Numbered from the stretch's first letter, positions 45,586 through 56,664 are shown. The stretch is 64,000 bases of DNA from Liquorilactobacillus aquaticus DSM 21051 (GCF_001436755.1 NZ_AYZD01000001.1:62001-126000), one strand, 5' to 3'. The notes: a model not told the origin generated them from the letters alone. Made by a program: numbers and translations.

Positions 45586-46236
45586 TTACTGGATAAAGGT
45601 TCGAACTTTTGCAAGATCATCTAAGACCGCAAGCGGCTTCTTTCTGAACTTTTTCGGTGGATCTATCAAATCAGGAATCATGATTGCAGGAATGTCAGCA
45701 CTGGCAGCTGCATTGATCCCATTGATCGAGTCTTCCAAAACCAGTGTCTTTTTCTTATCTGGCTCATCTGCAACCGACCAAGCTTTATTAAAAATATCAG
45801 GTGCAGGTTTCGCGTGTGCAACATCATCTGTCGAAACTATGAAATCGAATTGGCTTTGCAAATTAGATTTACTCAAAAAATAATCAATAGCACTTTTATT
45901 GTTACTGGAAGCTAGCGCCTTATTGATGTGACTATCATGCAAATATCGGCTGAGTTCCATAAATCCCCTCTTCAATGGCAATCCATTTTGTTCAACTAAA
46001 CTGTATACATTTTCACGACTTAATTTAATAAATTCATCAACAAGTTCCTGACTTCCATAGTCATGACTCATTTTTTTTAGCATTTCTTCAGTTCCAGCCC
46101 CAATATACTGCCGATAATATTCAAAGGAATATGGCATTTTAAGAGCCTCAGCCGCAAGCTTATTAGCTTTAAAATAAACTTTTTCTGAATCAAAAACCAA
46201 ACCATCCATATCAAAAATAACTAAATCTAAATTCAT
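45586..46236 (-). CDS. HAD hydrolase, beta-phosphoglucomutase-like subfamily
   Basis: 216 residues. FDMDGLVFDSEKVYF (nucleophile Asp and acid/base Asp), ALASSNN (motif II), KPAPDIFNKA with the Lys, and VLEDSINGINAAASA (motifs III/IV). The cap is helical (about 15-85). Substrate is a phosphorylated small molecule; a phosphoglucomutase activity cannot be claimed. It occupies the place of maf/comC between folC and radC in other Bacilli. Confidence 0.9.
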   Translation of the reverse strand: MNLDLVIFDMDGLVFDSEKVYFKANKLAAEALKMPYSFEYYRQYIGAGTEEMLKKMSHDYGSQELVDEFIKLSRENVYSLVEQNGLPLKRGFMELSRYLHDSHINKALASSNNKSAIDYFLSKSNLQSQFDFIVSTDDVAHAKPAPDIFNKAWSVADEPDKKKTLVLEDSINGINAAASADIPAIMIPDLIDPPKKFRKKPLAVLDDLAKVRTFIQ

Positions 46237-46263
46237 ATCATTTTCTCCTCATCAAAGATTGAC

Positions 46264-47571
46264 TTACGTTGTGAAATATCCACGTACTTCCGAAATAAAA
46301 TAAAGAGATCCTGTAATTAGCAAAATATCTGTTGCTGACATCTGATGCAGTGTCTTAACGAGCGCACGCTGCCACTGCTCTTCATAATCAAGCTGTCTGG
46401 TAGTTCTCACAAGCGAAGTGACTTGAGCCACTTTGCGAGGAGCATTGAAAGTTGTTACAACAATTTGAATATCTGGAATCTCAGCTAATGTTTTGATCAT
46501 TGTCTGTGGCTGCTTGTCCGCTAAAATCGCGATGATCACAAAAATTTTTTGGCTTTTGAAATGTGTCTGCAATGTCTTCTTGATCTCTTCAATTGCCGCT
46601 TCATTATGTGCCCCATCAAGGATAATCATCGGTTCGTGATTAATCAACTCAAATCTACCAGGCCAACTTGTTTGCCCCAAAGCACTACAAATCTCCGCCT
46701 CTCTAACTGGCCATCCCTGTTTTTGAGCCACCAGCAAAAAAGCAGTGAGTGCGGTCGCCGCGTTATCTATCTGGTACCCTCCTAAAAGTGATTCATGTAA
46801 TTTAGAGAAGTGTCTGCCCATCCCAGTATAATCAAAATTTTCTCCCCAACGGTTCGATCTGCCGACAGGAGTTGCTTGATACTCGTCACCTAGAGCATAG
46901 AGTGGCGCTTTCTTCACGACTGCTGTTTCAGCAACAACCTTTTTTGTTTCTGGTGTCAATCTGCCAATCACAATTGGACGATTAGCTTTGATAATACCTG
47001 CTTTGTGCGCAGCAATTGAGGTCAAAGTATTACCAAGCAACTTAGCATGATCCAAAGCGACTGTAGTTATGACCGAAACCATTGGCATTATAACATTTGT
47101 CGAGTCGTATGTTCCACCGATACCAACCTCTATAACTGCAATATCAACTTTTTGTTCCAAAAAATAGATAAACATTAATGCTGTAATCAGTTCAAATTCT
47201 GTTGGTCCACCTTCTTGACCCCTTAATTCTACATCCATTTTCTCGACTGTTGGAAGAATGTCGTTTACAAGTCTTACCAGCTCATCATCTGGGATCATTT
47301 GTCCATTAATTGCGATTCTTTCATTAAATTTGACGATAAACGGTGATGTGAACGTCCCCACGCGCAGACCCTGCGACATAAATAAATTCCGCAAAAAAGC
47401 TGTTGTTGATCCCTTTCCGTTTGTTCCTGTCACATGTACTGATTTAAACTTTTTTTCAGGATGCCCCAAGTAAGCAACAAATTTCCGCATCCTATTCAGT
47501 GAAGGGCTTTTTTTAAATTTAGTCCGCCCGTGGATAAAGGCAAGTGCTTCCGCATAATCTTTAACACTCAT
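46264..47571 (-). CDS. folC: Folylpolyglutamate synthase/dihydrofolate synthase
   Basis: Mur-ligase-type enzyme (435 residues) adding glutamates to folates. VHVTGTNGKGSTTAFL is the P-loop; TSPFIVKFNERIAING, the Mg-binding VIEVGIGGTYDSTNVI, DHAKLLGNTLTSIAAHKAGIIK and the C-terminal ILDGAHNEAAI follow in order. ATG 47571 has AAAGG 9 nt upstream; the TTG at 47580 is less likely. It lies behind valS as in Bacillus, with a hairpin in between. Confidence 0.95.
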   Translation of the reverse strand: MSVKDYAEALAFIHGRTKFKKSPSLNRMRKFVAYLGHPEKKFKSVHVTGTNGKGSTTAFLRNLFMSQGLRVGTFTSPFIVKFNERIAINGQMIPDDELVRLVNDILPTVEKMDVELRGQEGGPTEFELITALMFIYFLEQKVDIAVIEVGIGGTYDSTNVIMPMVSVITTVALDHAKLLGNTLTSIAAHKAGIIKANRPIVIGRLTPETKKVVAETAVVKKAPLYALGDEYQATPVGRSNRWGENFDYTGMGRHFSKLHESLLGGYQIDNAATALTAFLLVAQKQGWPVREAEICSALGQTSWPGRFELINHEPMIILDGAHNEAAIEEIKKTLQTHFKSQKIFVIIAILADKQPQTMIKTLAEIPDIQIVVTTFNAPRKVAQVTSLVRTTRQLDYEEQWQRALVKTLHQMSATDILLITGSLYFISEVRGYFTT

Positions 47572-47620
47572 TTCAACCAACCTTTCATTGGATAAACTGC
47601 TATAAGATTTAACTCAAAAT

Positions 47621-47662
47621 AAACGAGGTCAGGACAAATATTATTTGGCCCAGCCCCGTTTT
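47621..47662 (-). terminator. Hairpin between valS and folC
   Basis: Minus strand ACGGGGCTGGGCCAAAT-aat-ATTTGTCCTGACCTCGTTTATTTT: an imperfect stem with T-rich tail, a member of the GCTGGG-type terminator group in this window. It would separate valS and folC transcripts, or attenuate between them. Confidence 0.6.
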
Positions 47663-47764
47663 TTTTAAAACTATCAGTAATTATTTTCTACTAAGGTGCT
47701 TAATATCCTTACTACAAACCAGATATAGATTTCTATTTATGAAATGTAAAACTTCTCGATTTGT

Positions 47765-50425
47765 CTAGAGCTCTTTTTCCAACTCTTTGATTCTTTCATT
47801 TGTTGCTGTCAGTTTTTCCTTATATCCACTCAGCTTTTCACGTTCCTGCTCAACTATTTCAGTCGGAGCATTTGTAACAAAGCGTTGATTAGACAGCTTA
47901 GATTCAGCTCGTTTAACTTCAGATGTCAATTTCTTCACATCTTTTTGAAGCCGTTTAATTTCTTCATTGAGATCGACTAAATCAGCAAGTGGCAGATAAA
48001 CTTCAGCCCCCGTAATTACAGATGTCATCGCAAGTGCAGGAGCATCGATCGTCGCTGCAATTTCAAGTTTTTTAGAATGACAGAATCGTTCAATATAATC
48101 TTTGTTGGCTTCAAAAACTTGTTTTGTCTGATCATCTTTAGTTTTGATTAAAATATCAACAGCGCTTGAAAGTGGCGCATTAACCTCAGCACGGCTGTTT
48201 CGAACGGCTTTAATCAACTCAATTAAATTGTCCATCTCACGTTCTGCCTGCGGATCGTCGTAATCAGCAACAACAGTTGGGTAACTTGCAGTTACTAATG
48301 AAGTACCCGTATGCGGCATTGACAGCCATATTTTTTCAGTGACAAATGGCATAATTGGATGTAACAAACGCACAGTCTGGTCGAGAACAAAGCATAAAAT
48401 ATTTTGAGTGTTCTTTTTGGCTGCCTGATCATCACCATTAAGATCCTCTTTAGCCATTTCAATATACCAATCACAGAAATCATTCCAAATAAAGTTGTAC
48501 AACGCTCTCCCTGCTTCACCGAATTCAAAACCATCAAACAAGCGAGTAACTTCAGCAATCGTATGGTTCAAACGACTAATAATCCACTTATCGGATAACT
48601 TCCATACCGCCTTTTCAGGAAGCTCTGCACGCGTATCATCATCCAGATTCATAATAACAAAACGACTTGCATTCCAAATTTTGTTGATAAAGTTCCAAGC
48701 AGCATCCATCTTTGTGTAACTGAAACGAACATCTTGACCAGGAGCAGAACCATTGGATAGGAACCATCTCAGTGCATCAGCACCATACTTGTCGATTACA
48801 TCCATCGGATCGATTCCGTTCCCTAGTGATTTACTCATTTTCCGTCCTTGCTCATCACGAATCAACCCGTGGATCAAAACGTGCTCAAAGGGACGTCTTT
48901 CAGTAAACTCAACACTCTGGAAGATCATTCTTGATACCCAGAAGAAAATAATGTCATACCCTGTAACCAAAGTATCTGTTGGGAAATAGCGCTTGAAATC
49001 TGCAGCATTTTCGTCAGGCCAGCCCATTGTTGAGAATGGCCATAAAGCACTTGAGAACCAGGTATCCAAAACATCAGGGTCTTGTTCCCAGTTTTCAATA
49101 TCCTTTGGTGCTTCCTCGCCAACATAAACTTCACCAGTTTCCTTATGATACCAAGCTGGAATTTGATGTCCCCACCACAACTGACGTGAAATAACCCAGT
49201 CATGAATATTATTCATCCATTGTTCAAAAGTATTTTCGAAACGTTCTGGAACAAACTTAACAGGATCATCTGTCTTTTGGTTAGCTAAAGCAGCTTTGGC
49301 TAGTGGTTCCATCTTGACAAACCATTGCGTTGATAAGCGTGCCTCAACCTGCACACCCGTTCTTTCTGAATGCCCAACGCTGTGAACAATTGGTTCAATC
49401 CGTAACATATAATCCTGGTCTTCAAGATCTTTAACAATCGCCTTGCGTGCTTCAAAGCGATCCATTCCTTCATACTTGCCAGCGTTGGCGTTCATGCTGG
49501 CATCTTCATTCATCGTATTAATACGCTTCAAATCGTGGCGATTTCCCACACCAAAGTCATTAGGGTCATGAGCTGGGGTAATCTTAACCATCCCTGTTCC
49601 GAATTGAGGATCAACATATTCATCAGCTATGATTGGAATATGGCGACCTTGTAATGGAAGAATCAGTGTCTTGCCAACGATATCCTTGTATCGTTCATCA
49701 CTTGGATGAACAGCCACAGCTACATCACCCATCATTGTCTCAGGACGCGTCGTCGCAATCTCAATGTAGTTTTTACCATTAAATGTTGTCCCGTCAGCAA
49801 AAGGATATTTAACATGATAAAATGCACCCTTAACATCTTTATGAATAACTTCAATATCCGAAAGCGCTGTTCGTGCTTTTGGATCCCAATTAATGATGTA
49901 TTCGCCACGATAGATCAGGCCCTTTTGATAAAGCTTAACAAAAACCTTGCGGACAGCTTGAGACAAACCTTCGTCGAGAGTGAAACGTTCACGATCGTAA
50001 TCAAGTGATAAGCCTAATTTTGCCCACTGTTTATGGATAATATCAGCATATTCATCCTTCCATTTCCACACTGTGTCAATAAACTTTTCACGCCCTAAAT
50101 CATAGCGCGAGACACCTTGTTCAGCAAGACGAGCCTCAACTTTAGACTGAGTTGCAATTCCTGCATGGTCCATTCCCGGCAGCCACAAAGTATCAAAGCC
50201 TTGCATTCTCTTTTGCCGAATGATCATGTCCTGCAGCGTTGTATCCCATGCATGACCTAAATGCAGTTTTCCTGTGACATTTGGAGGTGGGATAACAATC
50301 GAATACGGTTTAGCTTTCTTATCCCCACTTGGTTTAAACAATCCTTGATCCAGCCATTCTTGATAGCGGCCGGGTTCAACTTGTTTTGGATCATACTTAG
50401 TTGACATTGCTACATCCTTTGTCAT
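47765..50425 (-). CDS. valS: Valyl-tRNA synthetase
   Basis: Class I synthetase of about 886 residues. HIGH-type [21 protein letters not shown] in [14 protein letters not shown], the CP1 editing domain with [17 protein letters not shown], and the C-terminal ValS coiled coil (about the last 70 residues, rich in K and E) are all present. Start is uncertain: ATG 50425 (AGAGG upstream) and ATG 50407 (AAAGGA upstream) are both good, 50434 less so. Controlled by the T-box leader directly upstream. Confidence 0.97.
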   Translation of the reverse strand: MTKDVAMSTKYDPKQVEPGRYQEWLDQGLFKPSGDKKAKPYSIVIPPPNVTGKLHLGHAWDTTLQDMIIRQKRMQGFDTLWLPGMDHAGIATQSKVEARLAEQGVSRYDLGREKFIDTVWKWKDEYADIIHKQWAKLGLSLDYDRERFTLDEGLSQAVRKVFVKLYQKGLIYRGEYIINWDPKARTALSDIEVIHKDVKGAFYHVKYPFADGTTFNGKNYIEIATTRPETMMGDVAVAVHPSDERYKDIVGKTLILPLQGRHIPIIADEYVDPQFGTGMVKITPAHDPNDFGVGNRHDLKRINTMNEDASMNANAGKYEGMDRFEARKAIVKDLEDQDYMLRIEPIVHSVGHSERTGVQVEARLSTQWFVKMEPLAKAALANQKTDDPVKFVPERFENTFEQWMNNIHDWVISRQLWWGHQIPAWYHKETGEVYVGEEAPKDIENWEQDPDVLDTWFSSALWPFSTMGWPDENAADFKRYFPTDTLVTGYDIIFFWVSRMIFQSVEFTERRPFEHVLIHGLIRDEQGRKMSKSLGNGIDPMDVIDKYGADALRWFLSNGSAPGQDVRFSYTKMDAAWNFINKIWNASRFVIMNLDDDTRAELPEKAVWKLSDKWIISRLNHTIAEVTRLFDGFEFGEAGRALYNFIWNDFCDWYIEMAKEDLNGDDQAAKKNTQNILCFVLDQTVRLLHPIMPFVTEKIWLSMPHTGTSLVTASYPTVVADYDDPQAEREMDNLIELIKAVRNSRAEVNAPLSSAVDILIKTKDDQTKQVFEANKDYIERFCHSKKLEIAATIDAPALAMTSVITGAEVYLPLADLVDLNEEIKRLQKDVKKLTSEVKRAESKLSNQRFVTNAPTEIVEQEREKLSGYKEKLTATNERIKELEKEL

Positions 50426-50454
50426 TAAAATCATCCTCTCAAAATTTTTTGAAC

Positions 50455-50686
50455 AAAAAAAGCCCTAGTAATTAAACTAGGACGACATTGCCGTGGTACC
50501 ACCTAAATTGGGTTTCAACCCCACTCAATTCCATGTTAACGAACAGGTTCCGGTTGGCCCTACTGAAAAAGATTTCAAACCAACAGCTCACAAGCTACTA
50601 TCTAAATCAGGGCCGCGAGATATCTCAACTTACTATCTCTTCTCTGTCGTACTCTTTCGTTTAGATCCTCTTGCTCATTGCTTATA
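50455..50686 (-). promoter_or_regulatory. T-box leader of valS
   Basis: Minus strand has the T-box AGGTGGTACCACGGC (50490-50504) and then the terminator CCTAGT-ttaatt-ACTAGG followed by GCTTTTTTTG. The antiterminator forms when uncharged tRNA-Val binds. The valine specifier would be GTN; GTT followed by A in the stretch TTCGTTAACATGG is a candidate but the Stem I folding was not resolved by eye. The frame 50493-50687 on the other strand is only a shadow of this RNA. Confidence 0.92.
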
Positions 50687-50692
50687 AAGCTT

Positions 50693-50721
50693 ATAATATC
50701 GTTGTTCAAACTGCTAGTCAA
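50693..50721 (-). promoter_or_regulatory. Promoter of valS
   Basis: Minus strand TTGACT (50721-50716), 17-bp spacer, TATTAT (50698-50693), starting immediately after the thiI stop. A start of transcription near 50686 gives a leader of about 260 nt. Confidence 0.75.
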
Positions 50722-50729
50722 CCCTAAAA

Positions 50730-51947
50730 TTACAACAATTCCGCAAAATTATCTTCCTGTTGATTTAAGAAGATTTCACCATTCTTGATTTCCGAAATCT
50801 TTATCCCAGCCATTGCTCGTTCAATCAGTTCATCAATATCTAAACGGGCTTCATACTCGCGTGCTTTGTCAAGACGTGGCTTGGTTTTAGGAGATGGTGG
50901 TGCAAAAATTGTGCAGCAGTCCTCAAATGGCTTAATTGACAAGTCAAAAGTATCAATTTGTTGTGCAATTTTGATAATCTCGTTTTTATCCATTGAAACA
51001 ACTGGTCGTAAAACAGGCAGTGTGGTCACATCATTGATAGCCACCATACTCTCCAATGTTTGCGAAGCAACTTGGCCTAAGGATTCACCATTAAAAATTG
51101 CAAGTCCCTCTCTTCTCTTAGCTAAAAGAGCAGCAATACGCAGCATGAAGCGGCGCTGAACCGTCATCAAATATCCAGATGGCACATCGTGCTTGACCGT
51201 TTCTTGAATCTCGGTAAAGGGGACTTCAATAAACTTGATATGTCCTCCATAAGGTGTTAGTTTTGCGGTTAATTCCTTAGCTTTTTTCAAAGCTTGCTCA
51301 CTCGTATATGGTGGACTGAAGAAGTGAACCATTTCAATTTCGACTCCGCGTTTCATTGCAAGATACGCTGCAACTGGAGAGTCTATTCCGCCAGAGAGCA
51401 TCATCATACCCTTTCCCGCAGTTCCAACTGGCATTCCACCTGCACCATCGATCGTCTGACTAGACAAGAAGATCCCATTTTTACGTACCTCGACTCTTAA
51501 TATGAGATCTGGGTTCTTCATCTTGACGCTAATCCCTGGAAGATTTTTTAAGATGCACCCTCCCAGCATATCATTTATTTCGTTAGTGTCGAATTCAAAA
51601 TCATGATCTGAACGACGGGTATTTATTTTAAATGTCATTCCCTCATGAAATTGTTCTTTCACAATTGCTAATGCACTCTCTTTGACTGCTTCAATCTCTC
51701 GCTCAACTTTTATTGATGGAGAAAAGTTTTGAATTCCAAAAACTTTTTTCAAGCTAGACATTACAGCCTCGCTGTCTTCACCATGAAGCTGAAGATGCAT
51801 CCGATCTCGATGCGCCTTAACTACTAAATTTGGAAATTGGTGCAAGCTGTTACGCACATTATGCGCCAAGCGGTCAATAAAACTCCGTCGATTTTTACCT
51901 TTTGTTGATAGTTCACCGTAACGAACCATTATTTCAGAATATTGCAC
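50730..51947 (-). CDS. thiI: tRNA 4-thiouridine synthase ThiI
   Basis: 405 residues: a ferredoxin-like/THUMP N-terminal region (about 1-165) and a PP-loop ATPase with [20 protein letters not shown]. It activates U8 of tRNA for sulfuration. The C-terminal rhodanese domain of the E. coli enzyme is absent, as in Bacillus, where sulfur comes directly from the paired desulfurase NifZ. The cysteine desulfurase gene lies 24 bp upstream and is presumably that partner. Confidence 0.96.
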   Translation of the reverse strand: MQYSEIMVRYGELSTKGKNRRSFIDRLAHNVRNSLHQFPNLVVKAHRDRMHLQLHGEDSEAVMSSLKKVFGIQNFSPSIKVEREIEAVKESALAIVKEQFHEGMTFKINTRRSDHDFEFDTNEINDMLGGCILKNLPGISVKMKNPDLILRVEVRKNGIFLSSQTIDGAGGMPVGTAGKGMMMLSGGIDSPVAAYLAMKRGVEIEMVHFFSPPYTSEQALKKAKELTAKLTPYGGHIKFIEVPFTEIQETVKHDVPSGYLMTVQRRFMLRIAALLAKRREGLAIFNGESLGQVASQTLESMVAINDVTTLPVLRPVVSMDKNEIIKIAQQIDTFDLSIKPFEDCCTIFAPPSPKTKPRLDKAREYEARLDIDELIERAMAGIKISEIKNGEIFLNQQEDNFAELL

Positions 51948-51971
51948 GTTTTTTTTCCTTTCTAAACAAAA

Positions 51972-53120
51972 TCACGAATTAATTTTTTCAAAGCGACTGT
52001 ACAAATTATCAAATACCTTTATAAATTCTTCAGCTTCCGCAAGTGTGTTGTTCTCATCAAGACTTACTCGAATTGCAGATGTCGCAATTTTAGCAGGAAT
52101 AGCCATTGAACTCAGTGTTCCAGAAATCTCATGTTTCTTCGACGAACAAGCACTGGTCGTTGAAAGATAAATATCATGTCCCTCAAAAGCATGTACGATG
52201 GTCTCTCCTCTGACACCATTGATCGTAAAACAGAGAATGTGCGGTGCAAATTCAGCAGTCATTTCCGAAAAAATCGTCACCTTAGGAAATTGACTGATAT
52301 GATCGTAGATAAATTGTTTAATTTTTAACTGATTTTGCACTTTTTTATTTTCAGACTCAAGCAGCAAACGCAACGCCTTTGCCATCGCAACAATTGCAGG
52401 CAGATTTTCAGTCCCACTTCTTAGATTTTTTTCCTGACCACCACCGCTCATTAATGGTGCAATCTTGCGTCCATGCCTTTTAAACATAAAACCGATGCCA
52501 CGAGGCGCATGGAACTTATGTCCAGAAAAAGTTACAAAGTCAACACGGTCATTCATAATTAGTGATTGAAGTCCCTTGCCAATTCCCTGAACCGCATCCA
52601 CATGGAAATGAATTTTGGGGTATGCACGTAAAACATCTGCGATTTTATTAAGGGGTTGAATGGCCCCGATCTCGTTATTGACCGCCATAATCGAGACCAA
52701 GATCGTATCAGGCCTAATCGCATTTTTGAGATCATCCACTGAAACATGCCCATGTTCATCTACCGGCAAATAAGTAACTTCAAATCCAAGTTTTTCTAGT
52801 TGCGCCATCGCATTTAAAACAGCTGGATGCTCGATACTTGATGTAATCAAGTGTTTCCCGTAGCCCATTTTTTCAATTGCAGTCCCCTTAAGGACCCAAT
52901 TATCGCCCTCGGTTCCACCGCTAGTAAAAAAAATCTCCTCAGATTCAACACCAAGCAGGCCTGCAATTTGTTTTCGAGCTTGCTCAAGCAGACTATAAGC
53001 GGTCTCACCTAAAGCATGCAGTGATGAAGGATTGCCCCAAATCTTTTGGCTCACTTTCATATAAGTTTCCAACACTTCTGGAGCAACCTTTGTAGTCGCA
53101 CTATTATCTAAATATATCAT
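51972..53120 (-). CDS. Cysteine desulfurase (NifS/IscS-like, ThiI partner)
   Basis: PLP enzyme of 382 residues. YLDNSATTKVAPEV starts the fold; the Schiff-base Lys is in VTFSGHKFHAPRGIGF; the persulfide Cys is in YLSTTSACSSKKHEISGT. Co-transcription with thiI points to sulfur delivery for tRNA 4-thiouridine, as with B. subtilis NifZ, rather than general Fe-S assembly. ATG 53120. Confidence 0.93.
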   Translation of the reverse strand: MIYLDNSATTKVAPEVLETYMKVSQKIWGNPSSLHALGETAYSLLEQARKQIAGLLGVESEEIFFTSGGTEGDNWVLKGTAIEKMGYGKHLITSSIEHPAVLNAMAQLEKLGFEVTYLPVDEHGHVSVDDLKNAIRPDTILVSIMAVNNEIGAIQPLNKIADVLRAYPKIHFHVDAVQGIGKGLQSLIMNDRVDFVTFSGHKFHAPRGIGFMFKRHGRKIAPLMSGGGQEKNLRSGTENLPAIVAMAKALRLLLESENKKVQNQLKIKQFIYDHISQFPKVTIFSEMTAEFAPHILCFTINGVRGETIVHAFEGHDIYLSTTSACSSKKHEISGTLSSMAIPAKIATSAIRVSLDENNTLAEAEEFIKVFDNLYSRFEKINS

Positions 53121-53352
53121 TATTAATTCTTCTGCCCCTTAAGAAAAAGTCTTCTATATCAATTCTCAATTCTTACCAAAGATTACTACACGCAAACTTT
53201 ATTCTACAACACCAAAAACAAAAAACAAACCTCAGTTTACTAATAAAGTATTCTACCAAAATTCTTAGTCTGGTTACAATAGTTTTACTTATTTATTCAG
53301 TCTTAAAAAAGTTAAAATTTGATAAATCAACTATTTTAACTTGCTTGTAAAA

Positions 53353-53405
53353 TGAAAGAACGAGGCCAGGGCATCAATAAATCACGCCCTAGCCTGCTTT
53401 CTTTT
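53353..53405 (-). terminator. Terminator after ezrA
   Basis: AGGCTAGGGC on the minus strand pairs with GCCCTGGCCT across a 13-base loop; T-rich sequence follows (CGTTCTTTCATTTT). The 369-base gap 53121-53489 otherwise holds A/T-rich sequence and the presumed nifS promoter region; I see no gene in it. Confidence 0.65.
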
Positions 53406-53489
53406 TCAATTAAATTTTCTAATTAGAGGTGTACACTTTACTCCCACTCATCTGATCACTAAAGCTATGTTCACAAAAAATGAATAATT

Positions 53490-55208
53490 CTAACTTTTTG
53501 CTGGGTTAGTCGCATAATATTCGTCTTCAATTCGTTTATATGCACCCGGTTCAACTTTATTGACCGCCGTTGCAATTTTTTCTAAACTGGCAGCATAGTC
53601 GAATTTATGATTAAACAATTCATATGCTTCAGCACTTGCATGTGCCACTTCTGGATAACGTACACGATAACGGTTAGCGTACTGCAATAGAAGTTCCGCA
53701 AGCGAGGAACTGGCAACAATATCATTTGTTTTCTCACTTAGAACATCCATATCTGCTTGAATGTTTATCATCGATTTAGTTATCTCGTCCATATTGATCT
53801 GAATTTTATTAATATCTCGATCAAGTTTCTCTATTTCGTCGCTGACTTTATAAAAATAATCTAAATATTCCTTGGTTAGACCGGGCAAATTAAGTTTTTC
53901 AATTTCTCGTTTCAGACGGTGAATCTCTGAATCGAACTCTAAGAGTGCTTCTTTTGCCTCTTGCTCTTCACGCCATAGGCCTTGAACACTATTACTTATA
54001 TCGGTTTGCTTTTCTTCAATATCTTTCAAGTCAGATGCCTGTTTGTTTTGCTGCTTTAAGATTTCCGAATAAACAACCTCACCCTTTTTAGCATTTTCCT
54101 GATATTGTTTGAACTGACTGATTATACCTTTAAGTTGTCCATCTAGTTTATGCCCATTTTCCAACTCATTGTGATTAAAAGTATAGTTTTGATTGAGCCT
54201 ATCTAACTCAATCAATAGATCACGCTGCTGTTTTTCAGCATGATCGATAAATTTTTTCAAATTTGGGGTATCCTTCTCAACAGTTACGCGTGCTTTCAGC
54301 TCTCGCTCAAGTTCGTCATAAAGTTCATTTATTCCAGAATCCAGCTGCTCATCACATTTAATCGCTTCTGGCAGCTGAAGTTTTTTCAAATTGATAACAT
54401 TTTCACCTAATGCAGCCCGCAGCTCAGACACATGCTTGTCAATGTCTGATTTAAAAGCATATTTCTGCTCACGCAACTGTTTATAACCTTCACTGATCTC
54501 ATCAAGCTGTTCAGGGAAAATATTCTTCAAATTACGATATAGAGGTGGAATCTGTTCCAGATTTTTTTCTAAAGCTGCCGTCTTATTTTCAAGGCCAACC
54601 AATAGTTCACTAGCTTTAACGTAATCTCCTTGGTTGGCAATCTCAGAATAATGGTCAAAGTCAGTTTCGATTTGCGCTAAATTTTCCTCCAACTGGTCAA
54701 CACTCGGACCATAAGAAAAGTTTTTAGCTAACAAAGTCTTGCGAAGTTCCTGATATTTTCCTTCTAATTCTTTTAACTTTTTCTGATGTTCTTCATTATC
54801 TTTTTTTACATCGTTGATCTCAAGTTTGGTTTTCTCTTCTAACTTTCTTGCTTCCTGCATCTTCAATCTGATATTTTTGAGTTCGCTGCCAACTTGAAAA
54901 AAGTTATAATGCATATTAGCTTCTGCGATTTCATCCAAATGCTCAGAGATTTCTGGCAATTGATGATTGACCATATAAAGGTAACCTTGCTTTGTTTCTT
55001 CAAACAACGACAGACTCTCCCCTGCCAACTTTATCTGTTCAGCACTTGCAATGCCGGCATGTAACGGAGAATTCACAAGCTCGCTTATCTGTTTTTGAAT
55101 ATTTGCTATTTCTCTGCTATTCTTGCGCTGTATGTAAAAAAAAGAAAAATATGCTATTATTGCAACTATAACGATTATGCTCAAAACTAGTGTCATACGA
55201 TCCCACAC
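53490..55208 (-). CDS. ezrA: Septation ring formation regulator EzrA
   Basis: 572 residues. One N-terminal membrane helix (about 7-27, LVLSIIVIVAIIAYFSFFYIQ) and a long cytoplasmic coiled-coil/spectrin-like body. The C-terminus has the conserved YRVRYPEVAHASAEAYELFNHKFDYAASLEKIATAVNKVEPGAYKRIEDEY patch (only quoted in part by family alignments). It restrains FtsZ ring assembly and links it to PBPs and GpsB. ATG 55208; single gene with its own terminator. Confidence 0.95.
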   Translation of the reverse strand: MWDRMTLVLSIIVIVAIIAYFSFFYIQRKNSREIANIQKQISELVNSPLHAGIASAEQIKLAGESLSLFEETKQGYLYMVNHQLPEISEHLDEIAEANMHYNFFQVGSELKNIRLKMQEARKLEEKTKLEINDVKKDNEEHQKKLKELEGKYQELRKTLLAKNFSYGPSVDQLEENLAQIETDFDHYSEIANQGDYVKASELLVGLENKTAALEKNLEQIPPLYRNLKNIFPEQLDEISEGYKQLREQKYAFKSDIDKHVSELRAALGENVINLKKLQLPEAIKCDEQLDSGINELYDELERELKARVTVEKDTPNLKKFIDHAEKQQRDLLIELDRLNQNYTFNHNELENGHKLDGQLKGIISQFKQYQENAKKGEVVYSEILKQQNKQASDLKDIEEKQTDISNSVQGLWREEQEAKEALLEFDSEIHRLKREIEKLNLPGLTKEYLDYFYKVSDEIEKLDRDINKIQINMDEITKSMINIQADMDVLSEKTNDIVASSSLAELLLQYANRYRVRYPEVAHASAEAYELFNHKFDYAASLEKIATAVNKVEPGAYKRIEDEYYATNPAKS

Positions 55209-55362
55209 TCCTAATTATCACCATTGATTCTCTCTAGTTATTAATGCTTCAATTTGTATCCGACCCCTATACTATGGTAACTCAATTTTGATTATAGCAT
55301 AGTCATCTCATTGATACACATGATAATACAACAATAATCACATTTCTCGGAGGTTTTTAGCG

Positions 55363-55818
55363 GTGAAAAATTCATTATTAAGTCAACAACTGAATGCTTT
55401 ATTAGAAAATGAAAAAAATCTGACAGCCAATCTTGCCAACGCTTCTGCTTTGCTGGCCGAATCTTTAGATGAAATCAACTGGGTCGGCTTCTATCTATAC
55501 GATGAAAAGCAAAATGAACTGGTCCTTGGACCTTTCCAAGGAAAAGTCGCTTGTATGCATATTGAGATCGGCAAAGGAGTTTGCGGTACAGCATTTGCCT
55601 TGCAGAAGACGCAACGTATCAAAAATGTCCACGACTTTCCTGGACATATTGCCTGTGACTCGGCCAGTATGTCCGAACTTGTAATCCCCCTATCAAGTAG
55701 CACCCAAAAATGGGGAGTGCTCGATATCGACTCACCTATTGTTGGCCGTTTTACAAATGATGATGCAATTCTCATTAACGATTTTGCAGAAATTTTAATC
55801 AAACATCTGCCATCTTAA
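55363..55818 (+). CDS. Free methionine-(R)-sulfoxide reductase (GAF domain)
   Basis: 151-residue GAF protein. WVGFYLYDEKQNELVLGPFQGKVACMHIEIGKGVCGTAF and FPGHIACDSASMSELVIPL carry the three conserved Cys (in VACM, GVCG and IACD) used in the fRMsr redox cycle, plus E in MSELVIP for substrate. It reduces free Met-R-sulfoxide during oxidative stress. GTG 55363 follows GGAGG. Located upstream of rpsD, but rpsD has its own promoter. Confidence 0.92.
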   Translation: MKNSLLSQQLNALLENEKNLTANLANASALLAESLDEINWVGFYLYDEKQNELVLGPFQGKVACMHIEIGKGVCGTAFALQKTQRIKNVHDFPGHIACDSASMSELVIPLSSSTQKWGVLDIDSPIVGRFTNDDAILINDFAEILIKHLPS

Positions 55819-55830
55819 GCTTTGTGTTAC

Positions 55831-55859
55831 TTGACTAATTAATATAAATCGGCTATAAT
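55831..55859 (+). promoter_or_regulatory. rpsD promoter
   Basis: TTGACT (55831-55836), exactly 17 bp, TATAAT (55854-55859). One mismatch to full consensus, as expected for a ribosomal-protein gene. Confidence 0.85.
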
Positions 55860-55865
55860 CACCTT

Positions 55866-56037
55866 TGTGTAAAATAATGCAGCAGTATGCGGTAAGCTCG
55901 TCAACAGTTCGTTGCCAATATTATTGGTCAATCAGTACCTCTTCGGCTGCAAGAGTGAACATTGCAGAACGAAATGCACGAATACAAAGTATATATCGGA
56001 TTATTTTACTCCAAAATAAATTATTGGAGGATTTCTT
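55866..56037 (+). promoter_or_regulatory. rpsD 5' leader, probable S4 autoregulatory RNA
   Basis: About 170 nt separate the predicted transcription start from the rpsD ATG. The segment contains pairable stretches (for example CAGTACCTCTTCGGCTGCAAGAG) and no real gene. In B. subtilis rpsD is repressed by S4 binding its leader, and comparable leaders occur in other Firmicutes. The assignment here is from position; I did not derive a full structure. Confidence 0.5.
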
Positions 56038-56646
56038 ATGTCTCGTTATACAGGTTCAAGTTGGAAAGTTTCTCGTCGCTTGGGTATTTCACTCAGCGGT
56101 ACAGGTAAAGAATTGGCTCGTCGTCCATATGCACCAGGTGAACATGGACAAAACAATCGTCGTAAATTATCTGAATACGGTTTGCAATTACGTGAAAAAC
56201 AAAAGCTGCGTATGATTTACGGCCTTTCAGAACGTCAATTCTCAAACTTATTCCAAAAAGCTGGTAAGATCCGCGAAGGTCGTCATGGTGATAACTTCAT
56301 GATCTTACTTGAACGTCGTCTTGATAATGTTGTTTATCGTTTAGGTTTGGCAACAACGCGTCGCCAAGCTCGCCAATTGGTAAACCATGGTCACATTACC
56401 GTTGATGGAAAACGTGTTGACATTCCTTCTTACGAAGTTAAAGTTGGACAAGTCATTTCATTACGTGAAAAATCAAAAAATCTTCAAATCGTAAAAGACG
56501 CTATGGAAGCTATCGTTGGTCGCCCACAATTTGTTTCATTTGATGAAGACAAATTGGAAGGTTCATTAGTTCGTTTACCTGAACGTGAAGAACTTGAAGG
56601 CGAAGTTGATGAAGCTCTTATCGTTGAATACTATAACAAACTGTAA
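56038..56646 (+). CDS. rpsD: 30S ribosomal protein S4
   Basis: 202 residues; nucleates 16S rRNA folding. Begins [15 protein letters not shown], lacks the N-terminal zinc cysteines found in some bacteria (a C-minus form), and has the S4 RNA-binding motif [37 protein letters not shown] (about 92-130). TTGGAGGA precedes the ATG at normal spacing. Monocistronic with a strong promoter and terminator. Confidence 0.98.
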   Translation: MSRYTGSSWKVSRRLGISLSGTGKELARRPYAPGEHGQNNRRKLSEYGLQLREKQKLRMIYGLSERQFSNLFQKAGKIREGRHGDNFMILLERRLDNVVYRLGLATTRRQARQLVNHGHITVDGKRVDIPSYEVKVGQVISLREKSKNLQIVKDAMEAIVGRPQFVSFDEDKLEGSLVRLPEREELEGEVDEALIVEYYNKL

Positions 56647-56664
56647 TTAAACATTTTGTTGTTA

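Noticed and set aside
50493-50687. Plus-strand 64-codon frame
   Set aside because: Complement of the valS T-box leader.
55865-56215. 116-codon frame upstream of and overlapping rpsD
   Set aside because: It runs in another frame through the rpsD leader and gene and has no ribosome site; the strong promoter just before it belongs to rpsD.
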